NCBI RefSeq assembly: GCF_011927785.1
Contig: NZ_JAATJK010000001.1
Location: forward strand, 3,436,001-3,500,000
Length of the DNA stretch: 64,000 bases
Direction of reading: 5' to 3'
From: Micromonospora profundi
Lineage (GTDB): Bacteria; Actinomycetota; Actinomycetes; Mycobacteriales; Micromonosporaceae
A model generated the notes under the pieces. It was not told the DNA's origin, did no database searches, and saw only the letters and a list, made by a program, of their open reading frames with translations. Position 1 is the stretch's first letter, and the number at the start of each line of letters is the position of its first letter. This document shows, piece after piece, positions 1 to 9,482 of this stretch. A program made the translations under genes and the position numbers.

Positions 1-2712
1 TTGTTGCCGGAACGGCTGCCCGCCACCATGAAAGCCATCGTGTCGCGGAGGCCGAACCCGCCGACCCCAGCGGATGTCGGCTGGCGCCATCCGCTACGCA
101 ATCCAGCGACGGTGCGGGTGCTCGAGCCATCGCCAGCCGCGCAGATCGTCCGCGGCGACATGGAGCGCGAGCTGGACAGTCTCCTGCTCGGCTCGCCCGA
201 GGAGAGGGACCTCCTCGGGACACTCGTCGCGGCCGGGGGAGGCCTGACTGCGCGCGACCTGTCGTCGTTGACTGGGCTCCCGGAAGCGAAGGTGGAACGG
301 CAGCTGAGCGTTGTCAGCGGGCGGAGCTTCTCGCGCCGAGACAGCCACTATCCGAACGTGCCTGCGCCTGATGTATTCATCCTTGCCCACGAGGAGCTAC
401 AGGAGACCGCAAGGCGGACGCTGGGCGCCGCGGGTCTACGGCCCTATCGGAATCGGCTTGCCGAATGGGCCGGCGACCAAGCTAACAAGGGCTGGCCGGA
501 ACCCGTTCCCGACTACCTTCTTTTCGGCTACCACAGCCTACTGTTAGCTGAAGGGGACCTGGCAGCGGCAACCAACCTAGTTACGGATCCGAACCGTTAC
601 AATCGCATGCTCGACCGGTCCGGCAGCGACGTCGACGCGCTTAGCCAGATCAACAGTGCGTTGCGAGCCGCGACCGTCGACGGACAGAACCTGCCCATGG
701 CCACGAAGCTCGCCGTGCATCGGGATCACCTGCTCGACCGAAACAGTGCAATGACGATCAAGCTACCGCTTGCCTGGGCAAAGATCGGGAACTTCTCCAG
801 GGCAGAGCGTCTGATCCGATCGATGATCCAGCCGGAAACCGCATGCTTCGCGCTCGCCCTACTCAGCGGAGAGCTGCACCACCGCGGCCAGGTGGATCGA
901 GCTGAGGCACTGCTCAAGGAGGCCTCGGCGGCGTCCGCCTCCTTTCCCGACGCTCAACGGCGCAACTGGACTCGGAGTGCGGTGGTGTTCGCGCTCGCAA
1001 CCACCGGTCGGCTCGACGACGCTGAAAGGCTTGCTCTGTCGGACGCTGCGGACACCAGCGGCCACAGTCGTGTAATCCGAATGGTGGTGCAGGAAGCTGC
1101 ACGGGCGTCCGACATCGCCCGTTGCGAGCGGCTCATTCCCCTCATCACGGCACCGTTCCAAAAGGTAACGGCCTTAATCGCGACCGCCGACGCAGATAGT
1201 CCCGACGACGCCTCTGGTTACCTCGACAGGGCTCTGGCTGCCCATGAATCGATGGCAGCAGGGGAGCCCAAGATCCGCGCCGGCATGCTTCTGTTAAAGG
1301 CATTGATGCGGAAGCAACAACGTGATCGAGTTGACAAGCTACTCGACGATTTGGAGACGGGGTCCCGCAACCTGCAGAAGGCCAGCACCAGAGCAGAGGC
1401 CATGGTCTCTGCAGCGCATGCGGCTTTCGCGCTGGGTTCTGCGGACCGGGCACGGATCCTCCTTGACGAAGCCGTAGGCCTGCTCCTCAAATCCCGTGCT
1501 GACGCCCAAACACGGCTCCGCCTTGTCGCTGCTATCACTGACGCCTACGTAGAAATCGGCGGTCTGGAGGAGGCGCGGAAGTTCGCGGACTCGCTGGAGG
1601 AGTCGTTCTTGCGGAGCGAGTCCCTCGTAGCGCTCGCTGGGAGCGCCGCCTCGACGGGAGAAGAGGCGCTTGCCCTCGAACTACTGCAGCTATCCGAGAA
1701 AATATCTCGATTTGCCTTCGGCCCGGATCGGGTAGATCGCACGAAGGCTAGCGCGGCGTTGATCTCGGCGGCGCGGGGAAATCTTCGCGCAGCGACCAGG
1801 ATCGCCAACTCGATCACGTCGGCGGCCAACCGGGGCAAGGCTTTCGTCGCAGTGGCCCACGCGGCTGGCACACATGTGATGCACTGGCCCATCGACTTCC
1901 TGGCAGACCCCTCCCTGAACGTGCCCGACTTTCGGCGGGTACGCCTTGCTCTCATTGAGGAGGCCGCTTCCGCCGGGGCAACAGATCTCGCAGTAAAGAT
2001 GGCGATGGACATACCCAACGAGACTCAGCGGCGGCGGGCGATGATCGTGATTGCCGAGGCGGTGGCCATCCGGGGCGAACTCGACGAGGCGACCGCCCTG
2101 GCGCAGACCATCCGCAACAACGACGCCGTTCTCGCTGCGGTGGCTAATGCTGCGGCGGCACAGGGGCAACTGGCTCGTGTCGAGGCGCTCTGTAGCACCA
2201 TCCAGGCGCGTGGGCCATTAAATCGTGCCCGGCGCGCCTTGGCTGAGGCAGCAGCACGCACGGGTGACCTGGGTCGTGCGCTGTCGATCGTCGCCGACGT
2301 GAGCCCTCAGACGCTCCAAGAGCAGGCGCGAGGGGCGGTGGTAGTCGGCCTCGCCGGAGCCGGCAGGATCGCCGACGCCGAGCGGGTGGCCGCGGCTGTG
2401 GAAGGCACCGCGATGCGGAACCGCGCCATGGCCGCCCTGGCGGTCGCGGAGGCGGAGGCGGGGAATCTGGAGAGGTCAGCCGTGGCAGCTGGCCAGGTCA
2501 CCAACCCTGGCCTGATAACCGAATCCTTCACTACCGCAGCCATGTCTCGCAGCGAGCGCGCGGGCAAACGCCTTCTGGCCCATGCGTTGCTTCATGGTTC
2601 GTGGATAGGATGCGTCGTTGCTCTTCACCGCCTTCATCCTGAGGCGCTGGACATGGCGGAATCCGCACTGCAGGAGACAACAAGACACGTGGAAATCAGG
2701 GCACAGCGGTAA
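1..2712 (+). CDS. Large helical-repeat protein, C-terminal part of a probable STAND-type protein (5' end outside window)
   Basis: The reading frame is open from the first base, so the gene almost certainly begins upstream and only its C-terminal 903 codons are seen. Residues about 55-165 look like a winged-helix segment of the kind that follows the NTPase core of STAND proteins. From about residue 190 to the end the protein is built of Ala/Leu/Arg-rich helical hairpins about 33 residues apart, with recurring patterns such as RAEALL, RRALAEAAA and RAMAALAVAEAEAG, i.e. a TPR/PPR-like solenoid. No P-loop is present in the visible part. In STAND proteins such solenoids act as sensors. That this is a STAND protein is inference from layout. 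A plain TPR regulator is the alternative. Confidence 0.6.
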   Translation: MLPERLPATMKAIVSRRPNPPTPADVGWRHPLRNPATVRVLEPSPAAQIVRGDMERELDSLLLGSPEERDLLGTLVAAGGGLTARDLSSLTGLPEAKVERQLSVVSGRSFSRRDSHYPNVPAPDVFILAHEELQETARRTLGAAGLRPYRNRLAEWAGDQANKGWPEPVPDYLLFGYHSLLLAEGDLAAATNLVTDPNRYNRMLDRSGSDVDALSQINSALRAATVDGQNLPMATKLAVHRDHLLDRNSAMTIKLPLAWAKIGNFSRAERLIRSMIQPETACFALALLSGELHHRGQVDRAEALLKEASAASASFPDAQRRNWTRSAVVFALATTGRLDDAERLALSDAADTSGHSRVIRMVVQEAARASDIARCERLIPLITAPFQKVTALIATADADSPDDASGYLDRALAAHESMAAGEPKIRAGMLLLKALMRKQQRDRVDKLLDDLETGSRNLQKASTRAEAMVSAAHAAFALGSADRARILLDEAVGLLLKSRADAQTRLRLVAAITDAYVEIGGLEEARKFADSLEESFLRSESLVALAGSAASTGEEALALELLQLSEKISRFAFGPDRVDRTKASAALISAARGNLRAATRIANSITSAANRGKAFVAVAHAAGTHVMHWPIDFLADPSLNVPDFRRVRLALIEEAASAGATDLAVKMAMDIPNETQRRRAMIVIAEAVAIRGELDEATALAQTIRNNDAVLAAVANAAAAQGQLARVEALCSTIQARGPLNRARRALAEAAARTGDLGRALSIVADVSPQTLQEQARGAVVVGLAGAGRIADAERVAAAVEGTAMRNRAMAALAVAEAEAGNLERSAVAAGQVTNPGLITESFTTAAMSRSERAGKRLLAHALLHGSWIGCVVALHRLHPEALDMAESALQETTRHVEIRAQR

Positions 2713-3279
2713 TTCGATCCGGTAGGCCGGCGTCCACCCTAACGGAATGCCTGCCAACCGCCGCATGGCGTGTGGCCCGGAGTTCACATTCCCGCAGCGA
2801 CACCACGCCGCGTATAAAACTGTCACAGCAGTGCGGCCAGTCACGGTCTCAAGCCCGGCACAGTACGGATTGGCCCGCAGAGCGGGTTGCCGTTTTGCGA
2901 AAGTCGCTGGAGCCCGTGCCCGGGTTGGTTGACCTGCCCGATTCTGCCGTTGTAGTGCCGTCCAGGAGCTGACCGGTGAAGGCCCTGAGCGCAATGAGGA
3001 CTTAGGTCAACTCGGGACTCGCTGCCGACCTCAAAACCGAGCAGCCATCCCGGATACCCTGCCGTCAGCGCGACACGGCGTGGCGGATCCGGCCGCTCGA
3101 TCATCAACTCTATTGCATCGCGAAGTAGCGGTAAAGCAACAGCAGCCAGGTGATAAGACCACCGACGCGCATCCGGCGGCGACGTAACCCGCCGCGGCAG
3201 GCGCTACGTTCGCATCGGCCTGCGGCGCACCTGCCACCGAACAGAACCACGCCGTATTCGGACTGAACATCTAAAAGGC
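2713..3279. other. Gene-poor gap between repeat protein and lipoprotein
   Basis: A stretch of 567 bases with no open frame that resembles a protein. Only short overlapping frames of arginine- and proline-rich composition occur on both strands. No tRNA, clear terminator or repeat was recognised. It lies downstream of both flanking genes, which converge. Confidence 0.5.
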
Positions 3280-3768
3280 TCAAGCTTTGGGTGCCACCCG
3301 GACGACGCTCGCTCCGCTCACACCTCCACCACCCTGATGGACGGCAAAGATCAGGTTGTAATAGCCAGGCAGCGCGTCCTCCGCGATTGGGATGACGCTG
3401 ACCGGTCGGTCGCCCGCCGCACCGGATGGCCGCACCGGCTGGGCGTCGAACGTCACCTCTCCCAAAGCGGGCCGAGCCCTACCCCCTCCAGCGCTCTTCA
3501 GTTCGCTGGCACTCCCGTACGGGCCAGTCAGACGCGCGGTTAGCTCGACCTCTGCCGGCTTTGCGGCGGGATCGGTCCCCGGCCTGACGATCCAGTGAAT
3601 CGTCATCTCCTGGCCAGGCTGGTAGACCGTATTGACGTCCTCGCCATCGCAACACGTGTAGGTCGTCGGGGTACCTGCTGCGGTTGAGGACCGCCAGTAG
3701 CCACAACCCGATGTGACCAGCAAGGCCAGGCAGGCAACGGCCACACGCCGGCACGCATTCATGAGCAT
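3280..3768 (-). CDS. Small secreted lipoprotein, function unknown
   Basis: Encodes about 162 residues from the ATG at 3768 (MLMNACRR). An earlier in-frame start at 3819 would add 17 residues ahead of the signal peptide and is less likely. A basic start, a hydrophobic stretch (VAVACLALLV) and the lipobox-like TSGC predict signal peptidase II cleavage and lipid anchoring on the outer face of the membrane. The mature part is rich in beta-type segments, with a pair of cysteines (TCCDG) soon after the anchor and a C-terminal part ending in an SVVRVAPK-like strand. I do not recognise the family. It is followed, 23 bp past its 5' side, by the EcsC-family gene on the same strand, so both may be read from one promoter upstream of that gene. 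Confidence 0.6.
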   Translation of the reverse strand: MLMNACRRVAVACLALLVTSGCGYWRSSTAAGTPTTYTCCDGEDVNTVYQPGQEMTIHWIVRPGTDPAAKPAEVELTARLTGPYGSASELKSAGGGRARPALGEVTFDAQPVRPSGAAGDRPVSVIPIAEDALPGYYNLIFAVHQGGGGVSGASVVRVAPKA

Positions 3769-3842
3769 GAGCTTAACGACCGTTGTCCTCAAACTCCTCC
3801 GAACAAAGACATGCACCATAGTCCGGTCTAGACTCTCTGTGT

Positions 3843-4958
3843 TCAGCGAAGGTCAGGTCCGCCCGCTTCGGTGATTTCGCCGAGCACGCTGATCACCTCG
3901 TCGGCGTCCTCCGGGACCACGTCAGGGAACGTTGCGGGCGCTTCGTCCTCTGTGAGGTGCGGGTACTTCTCAAGGAGGAAACGCCGCCGGTACGCGGTGT
4001 CGGCGGCGTCAACGATCGCCTCCAGAGTGGCCCAATTGAACGACATGCCAAGGACGATGCCGACTGCGGGTACGACCTTGCCTAGCGACTGCTTGGTATA
4101 GCGTTTGCCGATTGCCTTCGCGACTTGCTTGTAGACCTGAGTGACCAGGGACTTGTCCAGGACGGTCCAGGTCTTTCCTCGGACGAGTGCTTGGGTGAGC
4201 CGCGAGATGTCGGCCATGGCGGCGGTCTTCGCGCTAACTGACATCGCCGTCCCGGCGTTGACGACAGACATCACGAAGAATTTCTCGCTAGGCTCTTCGG
4301 GATCGTAACCGTAAAGCAGGGACACATGACCAACGGCGCGAGACGCGAGTCCGAGAACGGCCGCGGCGTCGGCGAGGAGAGACCCGGCGATTGCAGCCCC
4401 CGAGGGCGCCGCCGAGGCCCCAGCGGAAGCGGCGGTAACGAACTCTCCCCCGGAGATTACAAGCCCTGCACCAGCCCCTGAGACTGCCGCCGCAGCCGGG
4501 TAGTACAGGCTGGCTCCTCGTCCACGGACAGCGTCGATCTGCTCAAGGTCGAGGCGACGTAGATCGAAGAGAGATGCGACATCGTGCCCTCGTTTCTGGT
4601 GGAGCGCCACCACCCGCTTGGGGGAAAGTCCCACTCGCGAGGCTCGTGCCACCATTCGTCGCATAGATCCAAGAGCAGTGCCTCTCCAGTCTACGATGCC
4701 GTCTGGGAGGGCCTTGGCAGCTTTACGAGCTCCGGTGCTGACTGCATGAGCGCCCTTGGCGGCGATTTTCTGTCCACGCGAGACGGCCGCCTGGGCTCCC
4801 GGGTTGTTCTCCAGGTACTTTGTCGCACGCTTACCGATCTCCGTAGCGCGGATGGCAACCTGCTCGTTCGCGTTTCTCATCACTCGTGACAGGGGGCGGC
4901 CTTTGAACCTCTGGATGCGGCGCCAGGCGTCGAGCTCGTAGTCCGAGGGGTCTCCCAT
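3843..4958 (-). CDS. EcsC-family protein
   Basis: A 371-residue protein. The central and C-terminal parts match what is known of the EcsC family: an Ala/Gly-rich hydrophobic region (about residues 145-215), the segment YGYDPEEPSEKFFVMSVVN (about 215-235), and a late hydrophobic hairpin KVVPAVGIVLGMSFNWATLE followed by AADTAYRRRFLLEKYP. The N-terminal 120 residues are basic and amphipathic. EcsC was named from the Bacillus ecs locus, but its biochemical role is unclear. Related proteins are often membrane-associated and occur near toxin or secretion genes. It precedes the lipoprotein on the same strand. The ATG at 4958 gives a full-length product. Confidence 0.7.
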   Translation of the reverse strand: MGDPSDYELDAWRRIQRFKGRPLSRVMRNANEQVAIRATEIGKRATKYLENNPGAQAAVSRGQKIAAKGAHAVSTGARKAAKALPDGIVDWRGTALGSMRRMVARASRVGLSPKRVVALHQKRGHDVASLFDLRRLDLEQIDAVRGRGASLYYPAAAAVSGAGAGLVISGGEFVTAASAGASAAPSGAAIAGSLLADAAAVLGLASRAVGHVSLLYGYDPEEPSEKFFVMSVVNAGTAMSVSAKTAAMADISRLTQALVRGKTWTVLDKSLVTQVYKQVAKAIGKRYTKQSLGKVVPAVGIVLGMSFNWATLEAIVDAADTAYRRRFLLEKYPHLTEDEAPATFPDVVPEDADEVISVLGEITEAGGPDLR

Positions 4959-5097
4959 GCCGCGATTTTAGGGGCAAAGAGCTACACGCAGCGCCCCGTG
5001 GGCCTGCAGCGTTGGCGAATCCGGCTGATTATTCGACACGCTCGCGTTCGCCCGCCGACGCCTAGATACCGAGGGCGGGTGGACGCCTTAACTGCCG

Positions 5098-5778
5098 CTA
5101 CACCGCGGCGATCGGGTAGCCAATCGTGGCGATGTCTTGCCGCAGTTCGGCAACGGTGAGTTGAGGGTTCAGCGCCTGCAACACGCTGTCGGTGAGCGGC
5201 CGGTTGGCGACAACGTGCTCGACCGCCGCCCGATCCACCTCGATCTCGTAGTAGTCGCTGGCGAACTCGGCAAAACGATCGACGATGTCGTCGAGCAGGA
5301 TCTCGAGCATGCTGGACCCGTCCGGCCCGGTGTCGTCGTAAGGTCCACGAAGTGGCGGGAAGACGATGCCGTCACCAGCATGCCAGCGGTCGTCCCCGAC
5401 CAGCCGCCATAGCACGGCAGTAGCGATGAACTGCCCGGCCTCGTCGCAGAAAGCAGGCTCCTCGATCTGCGGACGCAGCTCCACGGGCAGCCCGTCCAGC
5501 AGGCCCGGCCACAGCTCGTAGTCTGGATCGCCGTAGGGCGACATCGCCGACTCGTGATCGAAGACCCGGATGAACACGCCGTCGGGGGTGAACACGACGG
5601 CCCACTCGTCGCCGCTGCCGTTGCTCATCAGCGCCGCCTCATCCGGGCCCCAGGCTCGGGTGTAGGCGTAGTACGCGGCCCCGCCGTCGATGATGCATTC
5701 CAGCGCGGCCAATGCCTTACACCGCTGCCGCAGCCGGTCGATGGAAGGCAGTCTGGCGGCGATGTCGTACGCGGTCAC
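5098..5778 (-). CDS. Conserved hypothetical protein (226 aa)
   Basis: A soluble, acidic 226-residue protein with no signal peptide or membrane segment. The middle carries a beta-rich stretch (DEWAVVFTPDGVFIRVFDHES) followed by SPYGDPDYELWPGLLDGLP, a pattern I associate with actinobacterial hypothetical proteins of unknown function. The second half contains DEAGQFIATAVLWRLVGDDRW and an acidic segment leading to a helical C-terminus. It stands alone between the EcsC gene and the conjugation module, with 139 bp upstream and 75 bp downstream free of genes. An immunity or stress role is possible but nothing in the sequence shows it. Confidence 0.6.
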   Translation of the reverse strand: MTAYDIAARLPSIDRLRQRCKALAALECIIDGGAAYYAYTRAWGPDEAALMSNGSGDEWAVVFTPDGVFIRVFDHESAMSPYGDPDYELWPGLLDGLPVELRPQIEEPAFCDEAGQFIATAVLWRLVGDDRWHAGDGIVFPPLRGPYDDTGPDGSSMLEILLDDIVDRFAEFASDYYEIEVDRAAVEHVVANRPLTDSVLQALNPQLTVAELRQDIATIGYPIAAV

Positions 5779-5853
5779 CGGGTGACCCTACTGGGGCGGC
5801 CAGACAGCGACTCGGCAGGTCCCGAGCTGCCAGGTATCGACGCCCACGACGGT

Positions 5854-6795
5854 TCACTCTGCTGCGCCGCGCAGCTCGTGGAGCGGATCCTCGGCCGGAC
5901 GTGGTGGGCCGGGATTGAGCGGGCCAGGTTCGTCGTCGTTGGTGGGTAGGTCGGCCAGGCTCAGCCGGTGTCCCCCGTTGCCCACGAGCCGCCATACCGG
6001 TCCGGCCGGGCTGTGTCCGTTGATCCGGTCCCGGGCGCAGGTGGCGATGGTGAGTGTGGCCAGGGCGTCGGCGACACGGTGATCGTGACGGGCGGCGTCG
6101 GCGAGCTTGGTGTGGAAGTTGCGTTCGCGTTCCCGGCTCGGCAGGGAGAACAGCAGGATGTGGCCGGGTCCGCCGTCCATCCGTAGGCGCCGGTAGGGGT
6201 CCAGCTTGTCGCGTAGGCGCGGGTGGTCTTCGGTGGCACGGTCGTACTCGAGCCAGAAGCCGACGCTGCTGCGGCCGTTGGTCCACACGCCGTGTGCGTC
6301 GGGGCGTACCCGTTGTCCGAAGGCGGCGGCTGTCTGCTGCTCGGACCACCAGCGGGTCAGCCTCGCCTCGGGATGACGGCGCCCGTGGGCAATGAGGTCG
6401 ATGAAGAACTGGTTGGTCTCGATGGTGTGCTGCCGGATCCGGTTGGACAGCACCGAGTCCGCGGCGAGTGCGACGGCTTTCGGGGTGGGCGGGGTGTTAC
6501 CGCGGGCGAGGGCCACGAAGCGGGCGGAGAGCCGGCCGGGTACCCAGTAGACCTGTGCGGGTTGACCGGGGTAGCGCAGGACACGGTCGATGAAGTCGAG
6601 CCGTCGCAGGGTGTAGAGGCGATGGGCGCAGGTGACCGGCGAGTCGAACAAGACTGAGGTGATCTGGTCGGTGGTGAGGGAGGTGTGGTCGGAGAGCAGG
6701 AAGGCGATCACCCGATCGCGAGGGCGAAGGCGGGCCGAGACGTCGGAGAGCGTGGTCGTGGAGCGACGGAGGGTGGATCGGGATCGGGGGGTCAC
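5854..6795 (-). CDS. Replication-relaxation family protein
   Basis: A 313-residue protein. The N-terminal 100 residues hold a winged-helix domain (LSDHTSLTTDQITSVLF, then HRLYTLRRLDFIDRV), followed by the GxxxxVYWVPG-type segment and a C-terminal domain with GFWLEYDRATEDHPRLRDKLDPY. This order is characteristic of the actinobacterial replication-relaxation family, which sits in plasmid and ICE gene clusters next to the coupling protein. The start is a GTG at 6795. It probably acts on DNA processing before transfer or replication of the element. A 194-bp gap separates it from the coupling-protein gene upstream. Confidence 0.8.
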   Translation of the reverse strand: MTPRSRSTLRRSTTTLSDVSARLRPRDRVIAFLLSDHTSLTTDQITSVLFDSPVTCAHRLYTLRRLDFIDRVLRYPGQPAQVYWVPGRLSARFVALARGNTPPTPKAVALAADSVLSNRIRQHTIETNQFFIDLIAHGRRHPEARLTRWWSEQQTAAAFGQRVRPDAHGVWTNGRSSVGFWLEYDRATEDHPRLRDKLDPYRRLRMDGGPGHILLFSLPSRERERNFHTKLADAARHDHRVADALATLTIATCARDRINGHSPAGPVWRLVGNGGHRLSLADLPTNDDEPGPLNPGPPRPAEDPLHELRGAAE

Positions 6796-6989
6796 GGGGC
6801 ACCCCCCGATCGGAGGATGTCCCCCCGGTGGGACTGTCGGGACGGCTGATCATGACTCATGTACGTCTCCTAGCTGCGCTGTTGGGTCAGCAGCGACGGA
6901 TTGCGGGCTGTTCGCAACGACCGTGTCCGGGCCGGACCGCCGACCAGGCTGCGAACCCACTCCGGTGTATGGAGTGGCATGTTCCGGCG

Positions 6990-9482
6990 TCAGTCGCTGC
7001 GACGGGATGTCTTGCCTCGATCGCTGCCGGCGAGGCGCTTGGCGAGCTGCTCGATGGCGGTCGGGTCTGTCGCGTTGCCGCTGGCAGCGGCACAGGCGGC
7101 CCGGATGTGTGTGGCGGCGCCGACCACGGGGCGGGGTGGCCGGGTGTGCAGGGTGAACGCCGCGGTCTCCCGATTGCCGATGACCAGCCTCGCGGCTGCC
7201 TGGTAGGCGTCCAGATGGCTCAGATCGTGTTCGGACAGTTCGGGGAACATGTGCCGGGCCATCTGGTGCGCATCCTCGGGCGCCACGTTGAAGGTGATCT
7301 TGTTGCGGGCGTTCGCGCTCAGGGCGAGCTGGGTGGGTCGTGGCAGTTGAGCAAGGTCCTGGTGGGCCAGCACCAGGCTCATGCGGTAGCCGCGGGCTTC
7401 GGCGAGCATGTCGTCCACCGAGCCGGGCAGGTTCAGGAAGTTGTGGCACTCGTCGACGAATACCGTGCAGTCGCGTCGTTTGTCTTCGGGCAGTCTCGCG
7501 CGGGCGGTGGCAGCTTGCCAGGCGCGGGCCAACACGAAGGAGCCCATCAGTCGGGAGGTGTCCTCGCCGAGTTGGCCTTTGGGGAGGCGGGCGAGCAGGA
7601 TGCCGCCGTTGTCGAGCAGTTGCCCCATGTCGAATGAAGAGCGGGGCGTGCCGAGGGTTCGGCGTGGGAAGTCCCGCAGCAGGAATGCTCTCAGCCGGGC
7701 CATGACGGGTCCGATGACCTGCGCTCGCACCGGCGGCGGCATCGACTCATACCAACTCCAGTAGCCGAGCAGGCCTTCTGGGTCGTCGAGGCCGTCGGTG
7801 AAGGCCATCCGGAACTGGCGGTCGTTGAGCAGGGGTGGCACCAGCGCGAGCGTGGCGTGCGCCTTTCGCATCAGGGTGAGGCAGGCGACCCGCAGGGTGT
7901 CGTCGATGCGCGGTCCCCAGTGGCGTTGGAAGATCTTGCTGAAAATGGAGACGACGTTGTCGACGGCGAGGTCGTGGTCGTCTCCGGAGAGCGGGTTGAA
8001 GTAGCCGCCCTGGTCCTGGTCGGGGTCGATGAGGACGACCCGGTCGGCGACGGTCTCCGGCAGCCGGTCCAGGACATCGGTGACGAGGTCTCCCTTGGGG
8101 TCGATGACCACGACGCCGCGGCGGGCGGCCACGTCGTCGAGGATCATGTTGACCAGGAAGGTCGATTTGCCGACGCCGGTGGAGCCGAGGACGTGCAGGT
8201 GCTGGCGGGCATCGACGACGGGTAGCCCGACGGCGTGACCGCCGATCTCGGCGTGTCCGAGTTGTTTGACGCCGCGTCCGCCGGCGGGAACCTCGACCGG
8301 CGCTGGCATGGGCTTCGCGCGAGCGCGTCGGAGGCCGGGCACGGCCAGGTCGGTCGGTAGGGCCGCGACGGCGGCGAGCTCACCGGCTCCCAGCAGGTAC
8401 CCGGAGCGCAGTGGTCGTGCGGACAACACCGCGGCGGGCTGCTTGAGCCGGACGCGGCGCAGTCGTTGGCGGGCGGTGTAGACGCCGTAGGCGGAAGCGA
8501 CGCCGTGGGCGAGGGTCTTCAGTCGGGCCCGCAGATTCTCTTCTGCCACCTTTCGGGGGTTGGTGTGGGCGACGCCGTAGCGGATCGAGGTCTCCCACAG
8601 CTGCCCGGCTGCGAGTTTGTCGACCGCAGCGCGGGCGTCGCGATCGCGTTCCGGATCTGTCGGTACCGACCGGGTGGCGGCGGCCCGAGTGGCCGCGGGG
8701 GCCCGGCCGGGCCCGGGCACGATCAGTTCGAGCAGTCCGCGGAGCCAGGCTGTGGGGTCGAGTAGCCCTCGTGCGGGCTGGCCACTGCGGAGGGCCCCGG
8801 TCCCTGCGCGGAGCCGACGGATCTGCCGGGGTGTGGCTGGGCGGGTGAGTACCTGCACGCAGGCGTACTCGGGATCCTGCAGCCCGGACAGCGCGGAGAT
8901 CAGCGGTCGCAGGGGGTCGCTGTCGTGGTCGGTGACGATCGGGTACCAGGCCGCGAGGGTGGGAAGCAGGGCGCCGCCCTCGTCGAGGGTCGCCAGGGGT
9001 ATCGGCGCGGTGGCGTCAGTGACGGCGGCGGTGGCCCCCGGCCAGGCGCCGGTGATGGCGGCGAGGACGGGTCCGGTGGGCACTGTGCCGGGCAACCAGA
9101 TGTTGATGGTCAACTGCCGGCCCGCCCATCGGTATTCGAAACCGACGTGTGGGGTGCCGTGGATCAGGCGTCGCCATCCGGCGGGGCGGAGGATCTCGGC
9201 GCAGGTCGCCCACCAGCGGGCGGCGCTGTCTGGGTCGACGTCCGGTGGTGGGGTGATGACGACCTGGTGGGCGTGACGCAGTAGCCGCCGATGCCGCCAA
9301 CTGTGCAGTTGTCCTCGCGCGATAAGTACGACCAGCCCGAGGGCGGCGATGACGATGGCGAGCCACGGACGGTCGGTCACCCACCGGAAAGCGTTCACGA
9401 TGGCGTCCGCGATCGGGTTGGACGGCACCGGCGGAGGAACGAAGGGCAACGGCGGCGGTGTCGATGAGGCGAGCGCTGTCAC
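6990..9482 (-). CDS. VirD4/TraG-like conjugative coupling ATPase
   Basis: An 830-residue protein. A membrane segment lies near residues 38-58 (WLAIVIAALGLVVLIA). The Walker A motif GSTGVGKST is at about 432-440, followed by VVVIDPKGDLV. The Walker B-like FVDECHNFLN is at about 673-682, and the C-terminal segment ALSANARNKITFNV is typical of the TraG/TraD class. Type IV coupling proteins are hexameric motors that hand DNA to the secretion channel. It overlaps the VirB4-like gene upstream by 4 bp, so the two are probably translated in a coupled way. All motor motifs look intact. Substrate selection cannot be judged because no relaxase gene is visible nearby. Confidence 0.85.
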   Translation of the reverse strand: MTALASSTPPPLPFVPPPVPSNPIADAIVNAFRWVTDRPWLAIVIAALGLVVLIARGQLHSWRHRRLLRHAHQVVITPPPDVDPDSAARWWATCAEILRPAGWRRLIHGTPHVGFEYRWAGRQLTINIWLPGTVPTGPVLAAITGAWPGATAAVTDATAPIPLATLDEGGALLPTLAAWYPIVTDHDSDPLRPLISALSGLQDPEYACVQVLTRPATPRQIRRLRAGTGALRSGQPARGLLDPTAWLRGLLELIVPGPGRAPAATRAAATRSVPTDPERDRDARAAVDKLAAGQLWETSIRYGVAHTNPRKVAEENLRARLKTLAHGVASAYGVYTARQRLRRVRLKQPAAVLSARPLRSGYLLGAGELAAVAALPTDLAVPGLRRARAKPMPAPVEVPAGGRGVKQLGHAEIGGHAVGLPVVDARQHLHVLGSTGVGKSTFLVNMILDDVAARRGVVVIDPKGDLVTDVLDRLPETVADRVVLIDPDQDQGGYFNPLSGDDHDLAVDNVVSIFSKIFQRHWGPRIDDTLRVACLTLMRKAHATLALVPPLLNDRQFRMAFTDGLDDPEGLLGYWSWYESMPPPVRAQVIGPVMARLRAFLLRDFPRRTLGTPRSSFDMGQLLDNGGILLARLPKGQLGEDTSRLMGSFVLARAWQAATARARLPEDKRRDCTVFVDECHNFLNLPGSVDDMLAEARGYRMSLVLAHQDLAQLPRPTQLALSANARNKITFNVAPEDAHQMARHMFPELSEHDLSHLDAYQAAARLVIGNRETAAFTLHTRPPRPVVGAATHIRAACAAASGNATDPTAIEQLAKRLAGSDRGKTSRRSD

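Noticed and set aside
2747..3107. Short frames on both strands in the gap after the helical-repeat gene
   Set aside because: No recognisable domain, no ribosome binding site and overlapping frames on both strands.
6834..6846. CTGTCGGGACGGC, a 13-base match to the acceptor end of tRNA-Pro plus flank at 26946-26958
   Set aside because: Too short for a tRNA-derived attachment site, which normally spans much of the T arm and acceptor. Probably chance in GC-rich DNA.
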